From Candidimonas sp. SYP-B2681 (GTDB lineage Bacteria; Pseudomonadota; Gammaproteobacteria; Burkholderiales; Burkholderiaceae_B): a stretch of DNA of 64,000 nt. The position numbers were made by a program, and so were the translations under genes. Shown piece by piece: positions 1 to 9,190 of the stretch (position 1 is its first letter; each line of letters starts with the position of its first letter). The stretch lies in assembly GCF_003971065.1 (NCBI RefSeq), contig NZ_RYDV01000002.1:62001-126000 (forward strand). The letters are read 5' to 3'. Below the pieces are notes generated by a model. That model was given only the letters and a program-made list of their open reading frames with translations, was not told the DNA's origin and ran no database searches.

Positions 1-1705
1 GTCCCATATCCAGTACGAAGTCGGCGGACCGGATCATGTCTTCGTCGTGCTCGACCACGATAACGCTATTACCGAGGTCGCGCAGGTGCTGCAGTGTTTG
101 AATCAGTCGGTCGTTGTCGCGCTGGTGCAGGCCGATAGATGGCTCATCCAGCACGTACATCACACCGGTAAGGCCCGAGCCTATCTGGCTGGCAAGGCGT
201 ATACGCTGCGCTTCGCCACCCGAGATCGTATCCGCGCTGCGGTCCAGCGACAGGTAGTTGAGCCCGACGTTATTCAGAAATTGCAGGCGTGCTTCGATTT
301 CGCGCACGATGCGATCGGCGATGTCCTTTTTTGCCCCGTGCAATTCCAGGTTCTGGAACCAGACAAGACAGGCGGACAGCGACAAGGCTTCGACCTCAAA
401 AATCGCGCGACCCCGGCGCTCGGCCGTACCGGGCTCGTTGCCGATCAAAACATGCCTGGCTTCAGGACGCAGACGTGAGCCTTCGCAAGCTGGGCAGATT
501 GTGGTGTGCCGATATTTGCCCAGTTCTTCGCGTACGGCGCTGGAGTCGGTTTCACGCCAACGTCGTTCCAGATTCGGAATAATGCCTTCGAATGGATGCT
601 TCTTGATCGTCGTCTTGCCTTTCTCGTTCAGATAGAGAAAAGAAATTTCTTCATCGCCTGAGCCGAATAAAACCCGTTGACGGATTTCATCAGAAAGCTC
701 TTCGAAGGGAGTTTCAATATCGAAATCGTAGTGCGCAGCAAGGCTCGTCAATAGCGTGTGAGCAAACGCATTGCGGCGGTCCCACCCATTGATGGCACCA
801 CTGGTCAGGCTAAGGTCAGGAAAGGCCACAACGCGCTTGGGATCGAAAAAATCCACATTGCCCAAGCCATCGCACGATGGGCACGCGCCGACTGGGTTGT
901 TGAAGCTAAACAGCCGGGGTTCAAGTTCAGTCAGGCTGTGGTGGCAGACCGGACAGGCGTATCGGCTGGAAAAGGCCTGCTCTTCGCCGGTGTCCATGTT
1001 CAGGGCAATGGCTCGCCCCTCGGCCAGTTTCAACGCGGTTTCAAAACTCTCGGCCAGCCTTTGCTGGCTTTCAGGCTTCACCCTCAGGCGATCCAGCACC
1101 ACGTCGAAGTCGTGTTTTTCGGTTTTCTTCAGCGGAGCAAGGTCATCGATGCTGACCATCTCGCCGTTGACCCGTAGCCTTACAAAGCCCTGTGCCTGCA
1201 GGCTTGCGCATTCATCCTCGAAGCTGCCTTTTCGGGATCGAGCCAGCGGAGCCAGGATTGCCAGACGCGTCTCGGGTGGCCAGCTCAATACCTTGTCGAC
1301 CATCTGGCTGACGCTTTGCGCTTCCAGTGCCAAGCCATGGTCCGGGCAATATGGGGTGCCGACCCGCGCGTACAATAGCCGCAGGTAATCGTGGATTTCG
1401 GTGATGGTACCCACGGTGGACCGGGGGTTATGACCCGCCGATTTCTGTTCGATGGATATCGCAGGCGATAGTCCTTCAATCAGATCGACATCGGGCTTAT
1501 CCATTAGCTGCAGAAACTGCCGCGCGTAGGCTGAAAGGCTTTCTACATACCGGCGTTGTCCTTCAGCATACAAGGTGTCGAATGCCAGGGATGACTTTCC
1601 GGATCCGGACAGGCCTGTTACCACCACCAGCTTGTGGCGCGGCAAATCGACAGAAATGTTTTTGAGATTATGCGTACGGGCGCCCCGGATGCGGATCGCT
1701 TCCAT
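1..1705 (-). CDS. uvrA: UvrA excinuclease ABC subunit A (3' end outside window)
   Basis: UvrA is the damage-sensing ABC ATPase of nucleotide excision repair. The reverse strand reads an open frame from ATG at 1705 to the window edge, about 568 of the usual 940-950 residues. The N-terminus carries the first Walker A (GLSGSGKSS, residues 31-39), followed by the UvrA stretch [14 protein letters not shown]. The zinc finger CPVC...CPSC falls near residues 250-280. The first ABC signature ([10 protein letters not shown]) lies at about nt 195-232, followed by the Walker B and H-loop region. The second ATPase half is missing only because the window ends. It is transcribed away from the MFS gene. In E. 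coli uvrA is divergent from ssb; here one MFS gene separates them. I saw no clear LexA box in the 129-bp gap. Family assignment is secure. Confidence 0.97.
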   Translation of the reverse strand, partial: MEAIRIRGARTHNLKNISVDLPRHKLVVVTGLSGSGKSSLAFDTLYAEGQRRYVESLSAYARQFLQLMDKPDVDLIEGLSPAISIEQKSAGHNPRSTVGTITEIHDYLRLLYARVGTPYCPDHGLALEAQSVSQMVDKVLSWPPETRLAILAPLARSRKGSFEDECASLQAQGFVRLRVNGEMVSIDDLAPLKKTEKHDFDVVLDRLRVKPESQQRLAESFETALKLAEGRAIALNMDTGEEQAFSSRYACPVCHHSLTELEPRLFSFNNPVGACPSCDGLGNVDFFDPKRVVAFPDLSLTSGAINGWDRRNAFAHTLLTSLAAHYDFDIETPFEELSDEIRQRVLFGSGDEEISFLYLNEKGKTTIKKHPFEGIIPNLERRWRETDSSAVREELGKYRHTTICPACEGSRLRPEARHVLIGNEPGTAERRGRAIFEVEALSLSACLVWFQNLELHGAKKDIADRIVREIEARLQFLNNVGLNYLSLDRSADTISGGEAQRIRLASQIGSGLTGVMYVLDEPSIGLHQRDNDRLIQTLQHLRDLGNSVIVVEHDEDMIRSADFVLDMG

Positions 1706-1834
1706 CTATTTCACTAAGGTCTTTCAAAGGCTAACTTGCTACTATAGCGCGCAGCGCCATTACGTGCGCTAAAGTACTTCGCCGATTTAATTTGATACAG
1801 CGCTACATGTGGCTTTTAATTTACTGAGTTTTCG

Positions 1835-3043
1835 ATGAACGCCCCTGGTACCCATGCTGGTAACTCGCCCCGGATCAAGCTTAAGCTGACGCCTGTAGAG
1901 CGTCGCGCCAGCATCACACTGGCCTTGCTTTTTGCTTCGCGCATGCTGGGCTTGTTTTTATTGACGCCCATTTTCGCGGTCGCCGCGCAGGCCATCCCGG
2001 GTGGTAACGATGCGGCCAAGGTGGGGCTTGCACTAGGTGCATATGGTTTGACCCAGGCTATCATGCAAATCCCATTGGGCATGGCGTCGGACCGTTTCGG
2101 TAGGCGACCAGTGATCGTTTTCGGCATGCTGCTGTTTATTGCCGGCGGCGTGATGTGCGCCCTGGCGCCGAACGTAGATTGGATTATTGCCGGACGGATC
2201 ATTCAGGGTTTGGGGGCAATTTCAGCGGCAATTACGGCCTGGGTGGCGGATGCCACTCGTCCCGAAGTGCGTACGCGCGCCATGGCGCTGGTGGGTAGTT
2301 CCATCGGCATTTCCTTCGCGGTATCGCTAGTGCTTTCCCCTATGCTGGTTGGGGAATTCGGCCTGTCGGGTCTATTCTGGGCGATCAGCCTGCTAGGATT
2401 CGTCTGCCTGTTGATCGCCGCCTTCGTGGTTCCGGGCGTGCCTTTGGCGAAAGCGCCTATCGTGCAAGCCAGTCCCCGCGATGTACTGGGCCATGTGGAT
2501 TTACTGCGGTTGAATTTTGGCGTGTTTTGCCTGCATTTCATTCTGATGGCCATATTTATCGTTGCTCCAGGCTTACTGGCTACCCTTGGCGGCTATGATT
2601 CGGCCCACTTATGGGAAGTGTATCTACCCGTTATTTTGCTGTCATTTGTCTTGATGGTGCCCGCAGTGTTCTACACAGAAACGCGGCATGCGCATAAAAT
2701 TGCAATGGAGATCGCCGTGGCCGGCCTGGTCGTGGCGCTGGCACTGATGCCCCTGGCCAGCCACAGCTTTTTTGCTTTCGTGACGGCGCTGGTTGGCTTT
2801 TTCATTGCATTTAACATACTTGAAGCGTTGCAGCCCTCGCTGGTGTCACGGGTGGCACCGCCTGAATATAAGGGTCTGGCGCTAGGCTTCTACAATACGG
2901 CCCAATCGCTAGGGATATTTACCGGTGGGGTGGTGGGCGGCCTGCTTGCTTCGTATGATCGTGCGCCGGCCGTCTTCCTGGTTTCGGCTGCATTGGCTTT
3001 CGCCTGGTTTTTGACCGCCCGGGGATTCCGGTCGCCTCCTTGA
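1835..3043 (+). CDS. MFS transporter (12-TM drug/metabolite exporter type)
   Basis: 402-residue major facilitator superfamily permease of the inner membrane. After a short polar N-terminus, hydrophobic segments begin at about residue 27 (ITLALLFASRMLGLF) and continue to the C-terminus in the usual 6+6 pattern. The conserved loop 2-3 motif appears as GMASDRFGRRPVI near residue 83. Substrate is not predictable; the family includes proton-driven drug exporters and YajR-like proteins. It lies between divergent uvrA and downstream ssb, a placement I recall from Bordetella-type genomes. The ATG at 1835 gives the normal family length, but the ribosome site is weak. Confidence 0.88.
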   Translation: MNAPGTHAGNSPRIKLKLTPVERRASITLALLFASRMLGLFLLTPIFAVAAQAIPGGNDAAKVGLALGAYGLTQAIMQIPLGMASDRFGRRPVIVFGMLLFIAGGVMCALAPNVDWIIAGRIIQGLGAISAAITAWVADATRPEVRTRAMALVGSSIGISFAVSLVLSPMLVGEFGLSGLFWAISLLGFVCLLIAAFVVPGVPLAKAPIVQASPRDVLGHVDLLRLNFGVFCLHFILMAIFIVAPGLLATLGGYDSAHLWEVYLPVILLSFVLMVPAVFYTETRHAHKIAMEIAVAGLVVALALMPLASHSFFAFVTALVGFFIAFNILEALQPSLVSRVAPPEYKGLALGFYNTAQSLGIFTGGVVGGLLASYDRAPAVFLVSAALAFAWFLTARGFRSPP

Positions 3044-3149
3044 TGCGACTATTCTGATCCATCGTGATAGTACGCAGGCCTATGGAAAACGGTGTGCTTA
3101 TCGTCGATAATTACATCAATGTGAAATTTTTAAAGTTAAGGGTATTGTC

Positions 3150-3638
3150 ATGGCCTCAGTAAACAAAGTCATTCTCGTCGGTAATCTCGGACGAGACCCC
3201 GAAGTGCGCTACAGCCCCGACGGTGCGGCTATCTGTAACGTTTCCATTGCGACTACCTCGCAATGGAAAGACAAGACCTCGGGTGAAAAGCGCGAAGAAA
3301 CCGAATGGCATCGCGTGGTGTTCTATAACCGCCTGGCCGAAATCGCCGGCGAATACCTTAAAAAAGGCCGTTCCGTCTATATAGAAGGGCGCCTCAAGAC
3401 CCGCAAGTGGCAAGACAAGGATACCGGCGCCGATCGTTTCAGCACCGACATCGTTGCCGACCAAATGCAAATGCTGGGTGGCCGTGAAGGCGACGCCAGC
3501 ATGGGCGGCGGTGGTGGCGACTATAACCAGGCACCGGCTCAGCCTCGTGCGCAGCGTCCGGCACAACCTCGTCCCTCTGCTCCGCAAGCGTCGCCAGCCG
3601 CAAATCTGGCCGATATGGACGACGACATTCCGTTCTAA
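3150..3638 (+). CDS. ssb: Single-stranded DNA-binding protein SSB
   Basis: 162-residue SSB that coats single-stranded DNA during replication, recombination and repair. The OB-fold occupies about residues 1-110, starting [21 protein letters not shown] and including the family segment [24 protein letters not shown] Gly/Pro/Gln/Ala-rich linker follows (about 113-150). The C-terminus is the acidic DDDIPF tip that recruits partner proteins. The length is typical. An intrinsic terminator lies 36 bp after the stop, so it is probably the last gene of its transcript. Confidence 0.98.
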   Translation: MASVNKVILVGNLGRDPEVRYSPDGAAICNVSIATTSQWKDKTSGEKREETEWHRVVFYNRLAEIAGEYLKKGRSVYIEGRLKTRKWQDKDTGADRFSTDIVADQMQMLGGREGDASMGGGGGDYNQAPAQPRAQRPAQPRPSAPQASPAANLADMDDDIPF

Positions 3639-3673
3639 TTTCCACCTTTAGTACGAATGTTGTATTTATCTCG

Positions 3674-3699
3674 AAAACCAGCGTAACTGCTGGTTTTTT
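3674..3699 (+). terminator. Intrinsic terminator after ssb
   Basis: Perfect 9-bp stem AAAACCAGC / GCTGGTTTT around a 6-nt loop (GTAACT), with the T-rich arm continuing into further T residues. It lies 36 bp downstream of the ssb stop. Confidence 0.85.
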
Positions 3700-3723
3700 C
3701 GGTTTTTCGGTTTTTCGGTTTTT
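3700..3723 (+). repeat. Three tandem copies of CGGTTTTT
   Basis: Three perfect 8-bp units directly continue the T-tract of the ssb terminator. Probably slippage-generated sequence; it may reinforce termination. No coding potential is supported. Confidence 0.8.
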
Positions 3724-3868
3724 ACGGTCGGTGTAACTACTACATCGATGCAATGGATATACGCTACCATCCATTTTGTTGCGTTTTTATCAGAAAAGAA
3801 GTACGGAGAAGAGAATTTATCGACTGCCGTTCATTATTTTCTCTGATGGCGAGCGTATATCTGCGACC

Positions 3869-4726
3869 TTAACACTTACGACTCATGTACCGAAGCGCGT
3901 GAACGGCTGACTCACGGGTTACAAACCAGTCATGATCGCCGTCAACGACGCGAAGCTCAACGTCCTCTGGTTGATACGACTTTAACTCTGAGTACAGTTT
4001 GGCAGCGGCCGGAACAACGCCAAACCGGTCGTGATCGCCGACCTCAATCCACATTGGCACAATCGACTTTGCCTCTTTATACGCGCTCATGCGGGCAGGA
4101 TATAACGCCTTCGTCCAAGCTGCTTCGTCAAATTTCCCATCTTTTGTAAACTGAGGGGCCTTAAGCGCGGTCGAAAAGCTAGGTGGAAAAGGCTCATATA
4201 TTGCGGGGACCAAAATGCCCGCGGCACAGAACATTTCCGGATGCGAAAGGGATAAGTTAAGTGCGCCATAGGATCCCATAGACATACCTGCTATCGATCG
4301 ATTGCTTTTGTCTGGACTAATCCTATATTTGCCCTCGATATAGGGCACCACATCATCAATAAAAGCTGTTTCAGTCTTTTCGCTGTTGCCATCGACATAC
4401 CAGGATACGGGCCCCAACGTAGGCATCACAATGACGGACGGCCGCAATTCTTTGCGCTGTATCAGGGTGTCGGCCGTGACCTTGATTCCACCCTCGTTCA
4501 CCCAGGAAGACTCATCAACTCCCCCAGCGTGCAACATATATATGACGGGATAAGTGTCTGAGGCTTCTTTATAGCCGTCGGGTAAATATATTTTGAACTT
4601 TAGCTCTCTGCTAAGCGTGTTCGAGTTCATACTGTCCGAAATGATTTCGCTGGCGGCGAAAACATTTGGAGTTAATGCGGCCAGGACTATCGCGCAAGAG
4701 GTAATCGATAATAGTTTCGTGTTCAC
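3869..4726 (-). CDS. Secreted esterase of the esterase D / antigen 85 family
   Basis: Alpha/beta-hydrolase of the putative esterase family (S-formylglutathione hydrolase / Ag85 type). I start it at GTG 4726: a GAGGAG ribosome site (4734-4739) lies 7 nt upstream, and the protein then opens directly with a signal peptide (NTKLLSITSCAIVLAALTP, cut near FA-AS). An ATG 12 codons earlier has no ribosome site and would bury the signal. Nucleophile elbow GMSMGSYG (Ser about 149), acid in VGDHDRF, histidine in DGDHDWF (about 265). The product is probably periplasmic with an unknown ester substrate. The gene stands alone between two intergenic stretches and looks more AT-rich than its neighbours, which hints at acquisition. 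Confidence 0.82.
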   Translation of the reverse strand: MNTKLLSITSCAIVLAALTPNVFAASEIISDSMNSNTLSRELKFKIYLPDGYKEASDTYPVIYMLHAGGVDESSWVNEGGIKVTADTLIQRKELRPSVIVMPTLGPVSWYVDGNSEKTETAFIDDVVPYIEGKYRISPDKSNRSIAGMSMGSYGALNLSLSHPEMFCAAGILVPAIYEPFPPSFSTALKAPQFTKDGKFDEAAWTKALYPARMSAYKEAKSIVPMWIEVGDHDRFGVVPAAAKLYSELKSYQPEDVELRVVDGDHDWFVTRESAVHALRYMSRKC

Positions 4727-5134
4727 CTGGTGTCTCCTCAAAAAGAGCGTCCAATCCGACAAAATTACCGAAGCTTCCGCCGCCCGCCTCCATGTGACTA
4801 ACCGAATTTATTAAGAAGTATCTCCTTGCGCTTCGGACCGAAGAGAAACGAGCATACGTTGTGCCTGCTCGTCAGCTGCGGCCCGGCCGATCAAAGTAGA
4901 AGCCCTGACATGAACGAAGGCCAAGCGCCGCTGTCTGAAGCATGGTTGTTGGTCGGAAGAACCGTATTAGGGATTTCCAACTCTGTTGATGTAAACAAAG
5001 CCCAGTATGACTTCGTTCTACTGGGTTTTTACTCGTTTACTTCGAGTCTTAGTCACCGGTTTGGGTCTTCCTGAGCGCAGCAGGGCGGTTGCGCTGCATT
5101 ACTGCGAAACATCAACAGCCCAGTTTCGCCGCGC
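4727..5134. other. 408-bp intergenic stretch, no supported gene
   Basis: Short open frames here have no ribosome site or family resemblance. The stretch holds the promoter region of the esterase (reverse strand) and a clear plus-strand terminator at 4997-5030, followed by a second small hairpin ACTCG...CGAGT (5031-5047). What the terminator serves is not evident. A small RNA or the tail of a lost gene is possible. Confidence 0.5.
4997..5030 (+). terminator. Orphan intrinsic terminator
   Basis: Stem CCCAGTA (5001-5007) / TACTGGG (5019-5025) extended by AAA/TTT pairing, 11-nt loop, followed by TTTTT. No plus-strand gene ends just upstream. Confidence 0.7.
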
Positions 5135-6037
5135 TCACCCTCTACAAACCGGTTCAAGCAGACCAACGGCTCCTGGCCGTACCGCGAACACGCCGCCAGC
5201 CAGCGGCTGATCTGACACGTCTCCTTCGGGTCGGATTGACGTGATGAACAGCGTTTCCAGTCCCGGCCCACCGAAGGCGCACATGGCGGGTTTTTTTACA
5301 GGAAGCGGGATGGTTCGGTCGAGCCTGCCGTCCGGGGTGAAACGATGTACGCAGCCCGCGTCGTTCCCGCAGACCCAATAGCAGCCATCGGCATCGATGG
5401 CGGCCCCATCGGGTCTACCCGGCAATGTTTTCATATCGACAAATAGTCTGCGGTTCGACGGTAAACCGGCGTCCGGGTCGTAGTCGAAAGTCCATATTGC
5501 CTGCACGGATGGATGTGAGTCAGACAGGTACATGGTGCGTCCATCGGGACTGAAGGCCAGTCCATTGGGAACGATCAGCCCATGGACGACGGGTGGATTC
5601 AGCAGCGTCGCGTTGCACGAAGCGTCTTCAAAGGTGTGGCGGTAAAGCCCCCCCACGGCCGCTGCTTTGGCCATGTCGAGGAGCATCGTGCCTGCCCAGA
5701 GTCGGCCCTGGCGATCGCAACGGCCATCGTTGAAGCGCATGCCGCTGTGTGGATGCGTTACGCTCGCTATCAGTTCAAAATCGAGTACGCCACCGTCGTG
5801 CGGCGTCAGACGAAACAGGCCGGATTGCGCAGCGGCGACCCAGCCTTCGCCGCTGCGTGCAATGCACCCGAGCATTTCAGGTGCTGTCCAGGTACTGACT
5901 GCTCCGTCGACGGAGCGCCACCGATGCAGGCGCCCGAGGGGAATATCGACCCACCAAAGTGATTGGCCGGCCGCATCCCATACGGGACTTTCTCCGGTCG
6001 AGCAACGGGCGTCAACAATGAGTTCAACGTTCAACAT
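5135..6037 (-). CDS. SMP-30/gluconolactonase family lactonase
   Basis: About 300-residue six-bladed beta-propeller sugar lactonase of the SMP-30/LRE family. The start MLNVELIVDARCSTGESPVWD matches the family N-terminus, whose Glu is a metal ligand; a longer reading from 6064 adds nine residues without support. Other family marks are WWVDI, FNDGRCDRQGRLWAGTM, NGLAFSPDGRTMYLSDS (metal-binding Asn and Asp) and RPDGAAIDADGCYWV. It hydrolyses sugar lactones to aldonic or aldaric acids in a divalent-metal-dependent way. Together with uronate dehydrogenase at the head of this operon, it most likely opens the aldarolactone made there. It is the last gene of the reverse-strand operon. Confidence 0.88.
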   Translation of the reverse strand: MLNVELIVDARCSTGESPVWDAAGQSLWWVDIPLGRLHRWRSVDGAVSTWTAPEMLGCIARSGEGWVAAAQSGLFRLTPHDGGVLDFELIASVTHPHSGMRFNDGRCDRQGRLWAGTMLLDMAKAAAVGGLYRHTFEDASCNATLLNPPVVHGLIVPNGLAFSPDGRTMYLSDSHPSVQAIWTFDYDPDAGLPSNRRLFVDMKTLPGRPDGAAIDADGCYWVCGNDAGCVHRFTPDGRLDRTIPLPVKKPAMCAFGGPGLETLFITSIRPEGDVSDQPLAGGVFAVRPGAVGLLEPVCRG

Positions 6038-6135
6038 GTTTATTTGGTGTAGGCGAGAAGACATCGGGGCGCGTCGACGCCGCGTTCCATCGGAACGGGC
6101 GTGCAGCGGCTAAAGAACGAATGCATTCCCTGCTG

Positions 6136-7113
6136 TTATTGGGCGGTAATGCCCCGGGCGTCAATCAGCTTTTTCCACTTTATCGCTTCTTGGTTTACAA
6201 GTTGCACCGCATCTTCGGGCGAGCCGCCTTCCGGTTCGATGCTCAGTTCCTTCAGTTTGGCGACAATTTCATCGTCCTTCAGGGCGACATTAATCGCATC
6301 ATTCAGCGTGTTGACGATGCCGTCGGGCGTGCCTTTCGGAGCGACGAGGGTATACCAGAGAAAGATTTCGAAGTCTTTAAGACCGGCTTCGCTCATGGTG
6401 GGAAGATCGGGGTACCGGCCGGAGCGTTCCAGCGTCGATATGGCCAACGCTCTTACGCGCCCTGACTCGTGGTGGGGCATGCCTTCCGGAACCAAAACCA
6501 ACATCGCGTCCACTTGGCCGGAAATCAAGTCTTGCATGGCGGGCGCTCCGCCCCGGTAAGGTACATGCAACACATTGATGCCCGCGTTTTGCTTATACAT
6601 CTCCATGCCAAGATGGCCGGGGGATCCAACCCCTGGCGAAGCATAGCTGCTGTTAGGGTTTGCTTTGAAATACGCGGTCAGTTCCGAAAGGTTTTTCGCC
6701 GGAACTTTGGGGTTGACGGCCATCACCGCGGGCACGCTGGCGATGTGAGCGATTGGGCGAAAATCCTTTTGCGGGTTGTAGATCAGTGCGTCTTTGTAAA
6801 GAGCCGGATTGACCGCCATGCTGGAGAGTGTTGCCAGCATCAGTGTGTAGCCATCGGCCGGAGCCGTGGCGGTTGCACTTGCGCCAATGGCTTCGGCGGC
6901 GCCAGGTTTATTCTCGATAATGACGGGCTGTTTAAGGTTGTTGCTCAGTTTATTGCCCAATAAACGACCCAAGACATCCGAGGTGCCGCCGGGCGGATAG
7001 GGAACAATGATCTTGATCGGCTTATTGGGATAATCACCGCTGGCGAAAGCGGCAGGGCTGACGGCAAGTGCCGACAACATTACTGCAGCAGCGGATAAAA
7101 AAATGCGCTTCAT
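6136..7113 (-). CDS. Bug-family (TctC-like) periplasmic solute receptor
   Basis: 325-residue tripartite tricarboxylate receptor of the Bug family, hugely expanded in Bordetella relatives. Sec signal peptide (KRIFLSAAAVMLSALAVSPAAFA), then the hallmark YPNKPIKIIVPYPPGGTSDVLGR, with the ligand loops VIIENKPGA, YASPGVGSPGHLG and HVPYRGGAPAMQDL. Ribosome site AAAGGAGA ahead of the ATG. No TctAB membrane partner is nearby, which is the rule for Bug proteins, so it probably shares a distant transporter or acts as a sensor. Context suggests a sugar acid ligand; this is inference. Confidence 0.93.
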   Translation of the reverse strand: MKRIFLSAAAVMLSALAVSPAAFASGDYPNKPIKIIVPYPPGGTSDVLGRLLGNKLSNNLKQPVIIENKPGAAEAIGASATATAPADGYTLMLATLSSMAVNPALYKDALIYNPQKDFRPIAHIASVPAVMAVNPKVPAKNLSELTAYFKANPNSSYASPGVGSPGHLGMEMYKQNAGINVLHVPYRGGAPAMQDLISGQVDAMLVLVPEGMPHHESGRVRALAISTLERSGRYPDLPTMSEAGLKDFEIFLWYTLVAPKGTPDGIVNTLNDAINVALKDDEIVAKLKELSIEPEGGSPEDAVQLVNQEAIKWKKLIDARGITAQ

Positions 7114-7169
7114 ATGGAGTCTCCTTTTATTGTGCTTCGAATTAAAAGCTGTTTTGTTGTTTTGAGTCT

Positions 7170-8177
7170 TTACTTCGGTACTGCGGCTGCGATGATCAAT
7201 TCAATAAGTTGGTGTGTTTTCAGCGCTTCCATGCCGGTAACGAGCGGTTGTCGTTCACTTCGTACCGCTTGCGCGAAATCGGAAATCAAGGCCTTGTGTG
7301 CCGCTGGGGAAAAGTCCATGATGCTGTCGCCGCTGCCCGATTTCCCCTCGGCTTCAACAGATATGTGCCTGCCATCATGAAAATGCACATCCAGGCGACC
7401 GCCTTGGAGTCTTGCGGTTGCTTTCAGGCAAATGATCTCGAGTGATTCGGCGCGGCCGGGATACGAGGCGGTGGTGGCTGTGATCGAGCCTGGCGCACCG
7501 TTGTCCAATGTCAGCAGGGCGGCGACATAGTCTTCGGTTTCCATGGCGTGGATGTCAGTCGTGATGACCTGGGCCGCGACGACTTGTTTGACACCTAGCA
7601 GGCTGCGAAACAGGTCGATGGCGTGAATAGCCTGTGTCAACAATACTCCCCCTCCATCTCGCGCACGGGTGCCCCGGCCGGCTGCATCGTAGTATCCGGC
7701 TTGCGAGCGCCACCAAGGTACGGTCAGCGACGCGGCTTGTATCTCGCCCAAGTCGCCGCTTGCGAGCAGCTCTCGCAATCGCTGAGCGCCAGGGCGCAGT
7801 CGATGTTGAAGGACCACGCCAAAGCGCAGGCCGCTGGATTCGGCGCGCTGGACAAGCTCCTGCGCGCGTGCAAGTGAAACCTCGAGCGGCTTCTCCACGA
7901 GGGTGTGCTTGCCGGCGGCTAAACTGCGACCCGCAATATCCAAATGGGTTGCGGCAGGTGTTGCAACGATGACCATATCGACACGTGGGTCGCTCAGAGC
8001 ACGATCCAAGTCGGTGCTGGGTGTTACCCAGTTGTCGAGCGGACCCGCTGGAACTCGCGAGGGATCACGGCAAATAGCCCATCGAAGATCCAGTTCGTCG
8101 CGCAGGTCGCGCAGGCTCGCGATGTGCGGCTGTGATCCGGGGCCAAGCCCGACCAGTGCGACACCGAGTTGCTTCAT
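7170..8177 (-). CDS. Gfo/Idh/MocA family NAD(P)-dependent oxidoreductase (1)
   Basis: 335 residues. N-terminal Rossmann fold (VALVGLGPGSQPH), the diagnostic EKP motif (HTLVEKPLE, about residue 97), and a C-terminal Gfo/Idh/MocA sheet domain ending the substrate site with the histidine in LLTQAIHAIDLF. These enzymes oxidise or reduce sugars, inositols and related polyols. Its start overlaps the stop of the preceding dehydrogenase by 4 nt, so the two are translationally coupled. It probably handles a keto-sugar or sugar acid in the uronate block; the substrate cannot be named from sequence. Confidence 0.88.
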   Translation of the reverse strand: MKQLGVALVGLGPGSQPHIASLRDLRDELDLRWAICRDPSRVPAGPLDNWVTPSTDLDRALSDPRVDMVIVATPAATHLDIAGRSLAAGKHTLVEKPLEVSLARAQELVQRAESSGLRFGVVLQHRLRPGAQRLRELLASGDLGEIQAASLTVPWWRSQAGYYDAAGRGTRARDGGGVLLTQAIHAIDLFRSLLGVKQVVAAQVITTDIHAMETEDYVAALLTLDNGAPGSITATTASYPGRAESLEIICLKATARLQGGRLDVHFHDGRHISVEAEGKSGSGDSIMDFSPAAHKALISDFAQAVRSERQPLVTGMEALKTHQLIELIIAAAVPK

Positions 8178-9190
8178 TGTGTGGCTCCTCGCGCAAACGC
8201 GTCGGCTTCGAGCGCAAGCCGGCTGACGGTAAAGACGTGGGATTGGCGCATGGCGGTCTCGCTGCGGTTGCGGACGTCATCGATGAATTGGCGGAAAAAT
8301 ACCAGGGGTTCGTGCTGACAATTGATGTAGCGCGTGCCCTCTTTGTCGGCGAGGTAGAGGTGATCTGTGCCGGAACGGCCCGCGAGGTCCACGTATTTGC
8401 GAAGCTCCAGGCTTCCTTCGGTACCCAGTACAAACAATCGGCCATCTCCCCATGTGGGCAAACCGTCGGGCGTGAACCAGTCGACCCGGATGTACCCACG
8501 CCGGCTCCGGCTAGGCGAATGCAGCGTTATCTCGCCGAAATCCTGGAACGATTCGGGGGTGTTCGGCCCGAAATGCCCCACCGTCGCATGAACGATCTCT
8601 GCGTCTTCGGAATCGGTGAACATCATGAACTGGTCAATCTGGTGAGAGGCAATGTCGATCAGAATGCCGCCATAGGCGGAGGTGTCGAAAAACCAGTCGG
8701 GACGGATGTCGCGGTTCAAGCGGTGCGGACCCATGCCAAGCGTCTGGATGACGTCGCCAATAGCGCCGTCGGCCACAAGTCGCAAGGCGGTTTGCACCGC
8801 GGGAACCACCATACGCTCGGAAAAACATATCGAGAAGATTTTGCCGGTTTCTCGAACCGTGCGCTCGACGAGAGCGAGTTGTTCGAAGTCGATAATGCCT
8901 GGTTTGTCGGTAAGAACGTCTTTGCCGTGCCGCATTGCTTCTATTGCGATTCCAGCGCGCTCCGAAGGGATTGCTGCCGTTACGATAAGATCGATGTCAG
9001 CATCCTCCAACAGCGCCTGGCGATCCTCGATAGCAGGGATCTGGGGAAAACGTTCCTGTACGCCCTTAAGCACAAGCGGGTCGGAGGTCTGCGTCCAGTA
9101 GCCGACACAACTCGCGCCTGCCGCAAGCAGCTCTTCGATGAGGTGATAGACATGGCGATGGTCCAAGCCGATAACAGCAAACTTGATCAT
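8174..9190 (-). CDS. Gfo/Idh/MocA family NAD(P)-dependent oxidoreductase (2)
   Basis: 338 residues, a paralogue by fold of the next gene. Rossmann start MIKFAVIGLDHRHVYHLIEEL; the usual EKP motif reads TDKPG (about residue 98), keeping the Lys-Pro. The histidine of the active site falls in GGILIDIASHQIDQFM. Two dehydrogenases of this type in tandem often interconvert alcohol and ketone at neighbouring carbons, but that is inference here. It overlaps both neighbours by 4 nt, so this is a tightly coupled operon. Confidence 0.87.
   Translation of the reverse strand: MIKFAVIGLDHRHVYHLIEELLAAGASCVGYWTQTSDPLVLKGVQERFPQIPAIEDRQALLEDADIDLIVTAAIPSERAGIAIEAMRHGKDVLTDKPGIIDFEQLALVERTVRETGKIFSICFSERMVVPAVQTALRLVADGAIGDVIQTLGMGPHRLNRDIRPDWFFDTSAYGGILIDIASHQIDQFMMFTDSEDAEIVHATVGHFGPNTPESFQDFGEITLHSPSRSRRGYIRVDWFTPDGLPTWGDGRLFVLGTEGSLELRKYVDLAGRSGTDHLYLADKEGTRYINCQHEPLVFFRQFIDDVRNRSETAMRQSHVFTVSRLALEADAFARGATQ

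Noticed and set aside
47-1388. Plus-strand open frames over the left edge
   Set aside because: They are antisense to uvrA, whose reverse-strand protein shows all UvrA motifs.
1706-1834. LexA box in the uvrA upstream gap
   Set aside because: No CTGT-N8-ACAG sequence is present.
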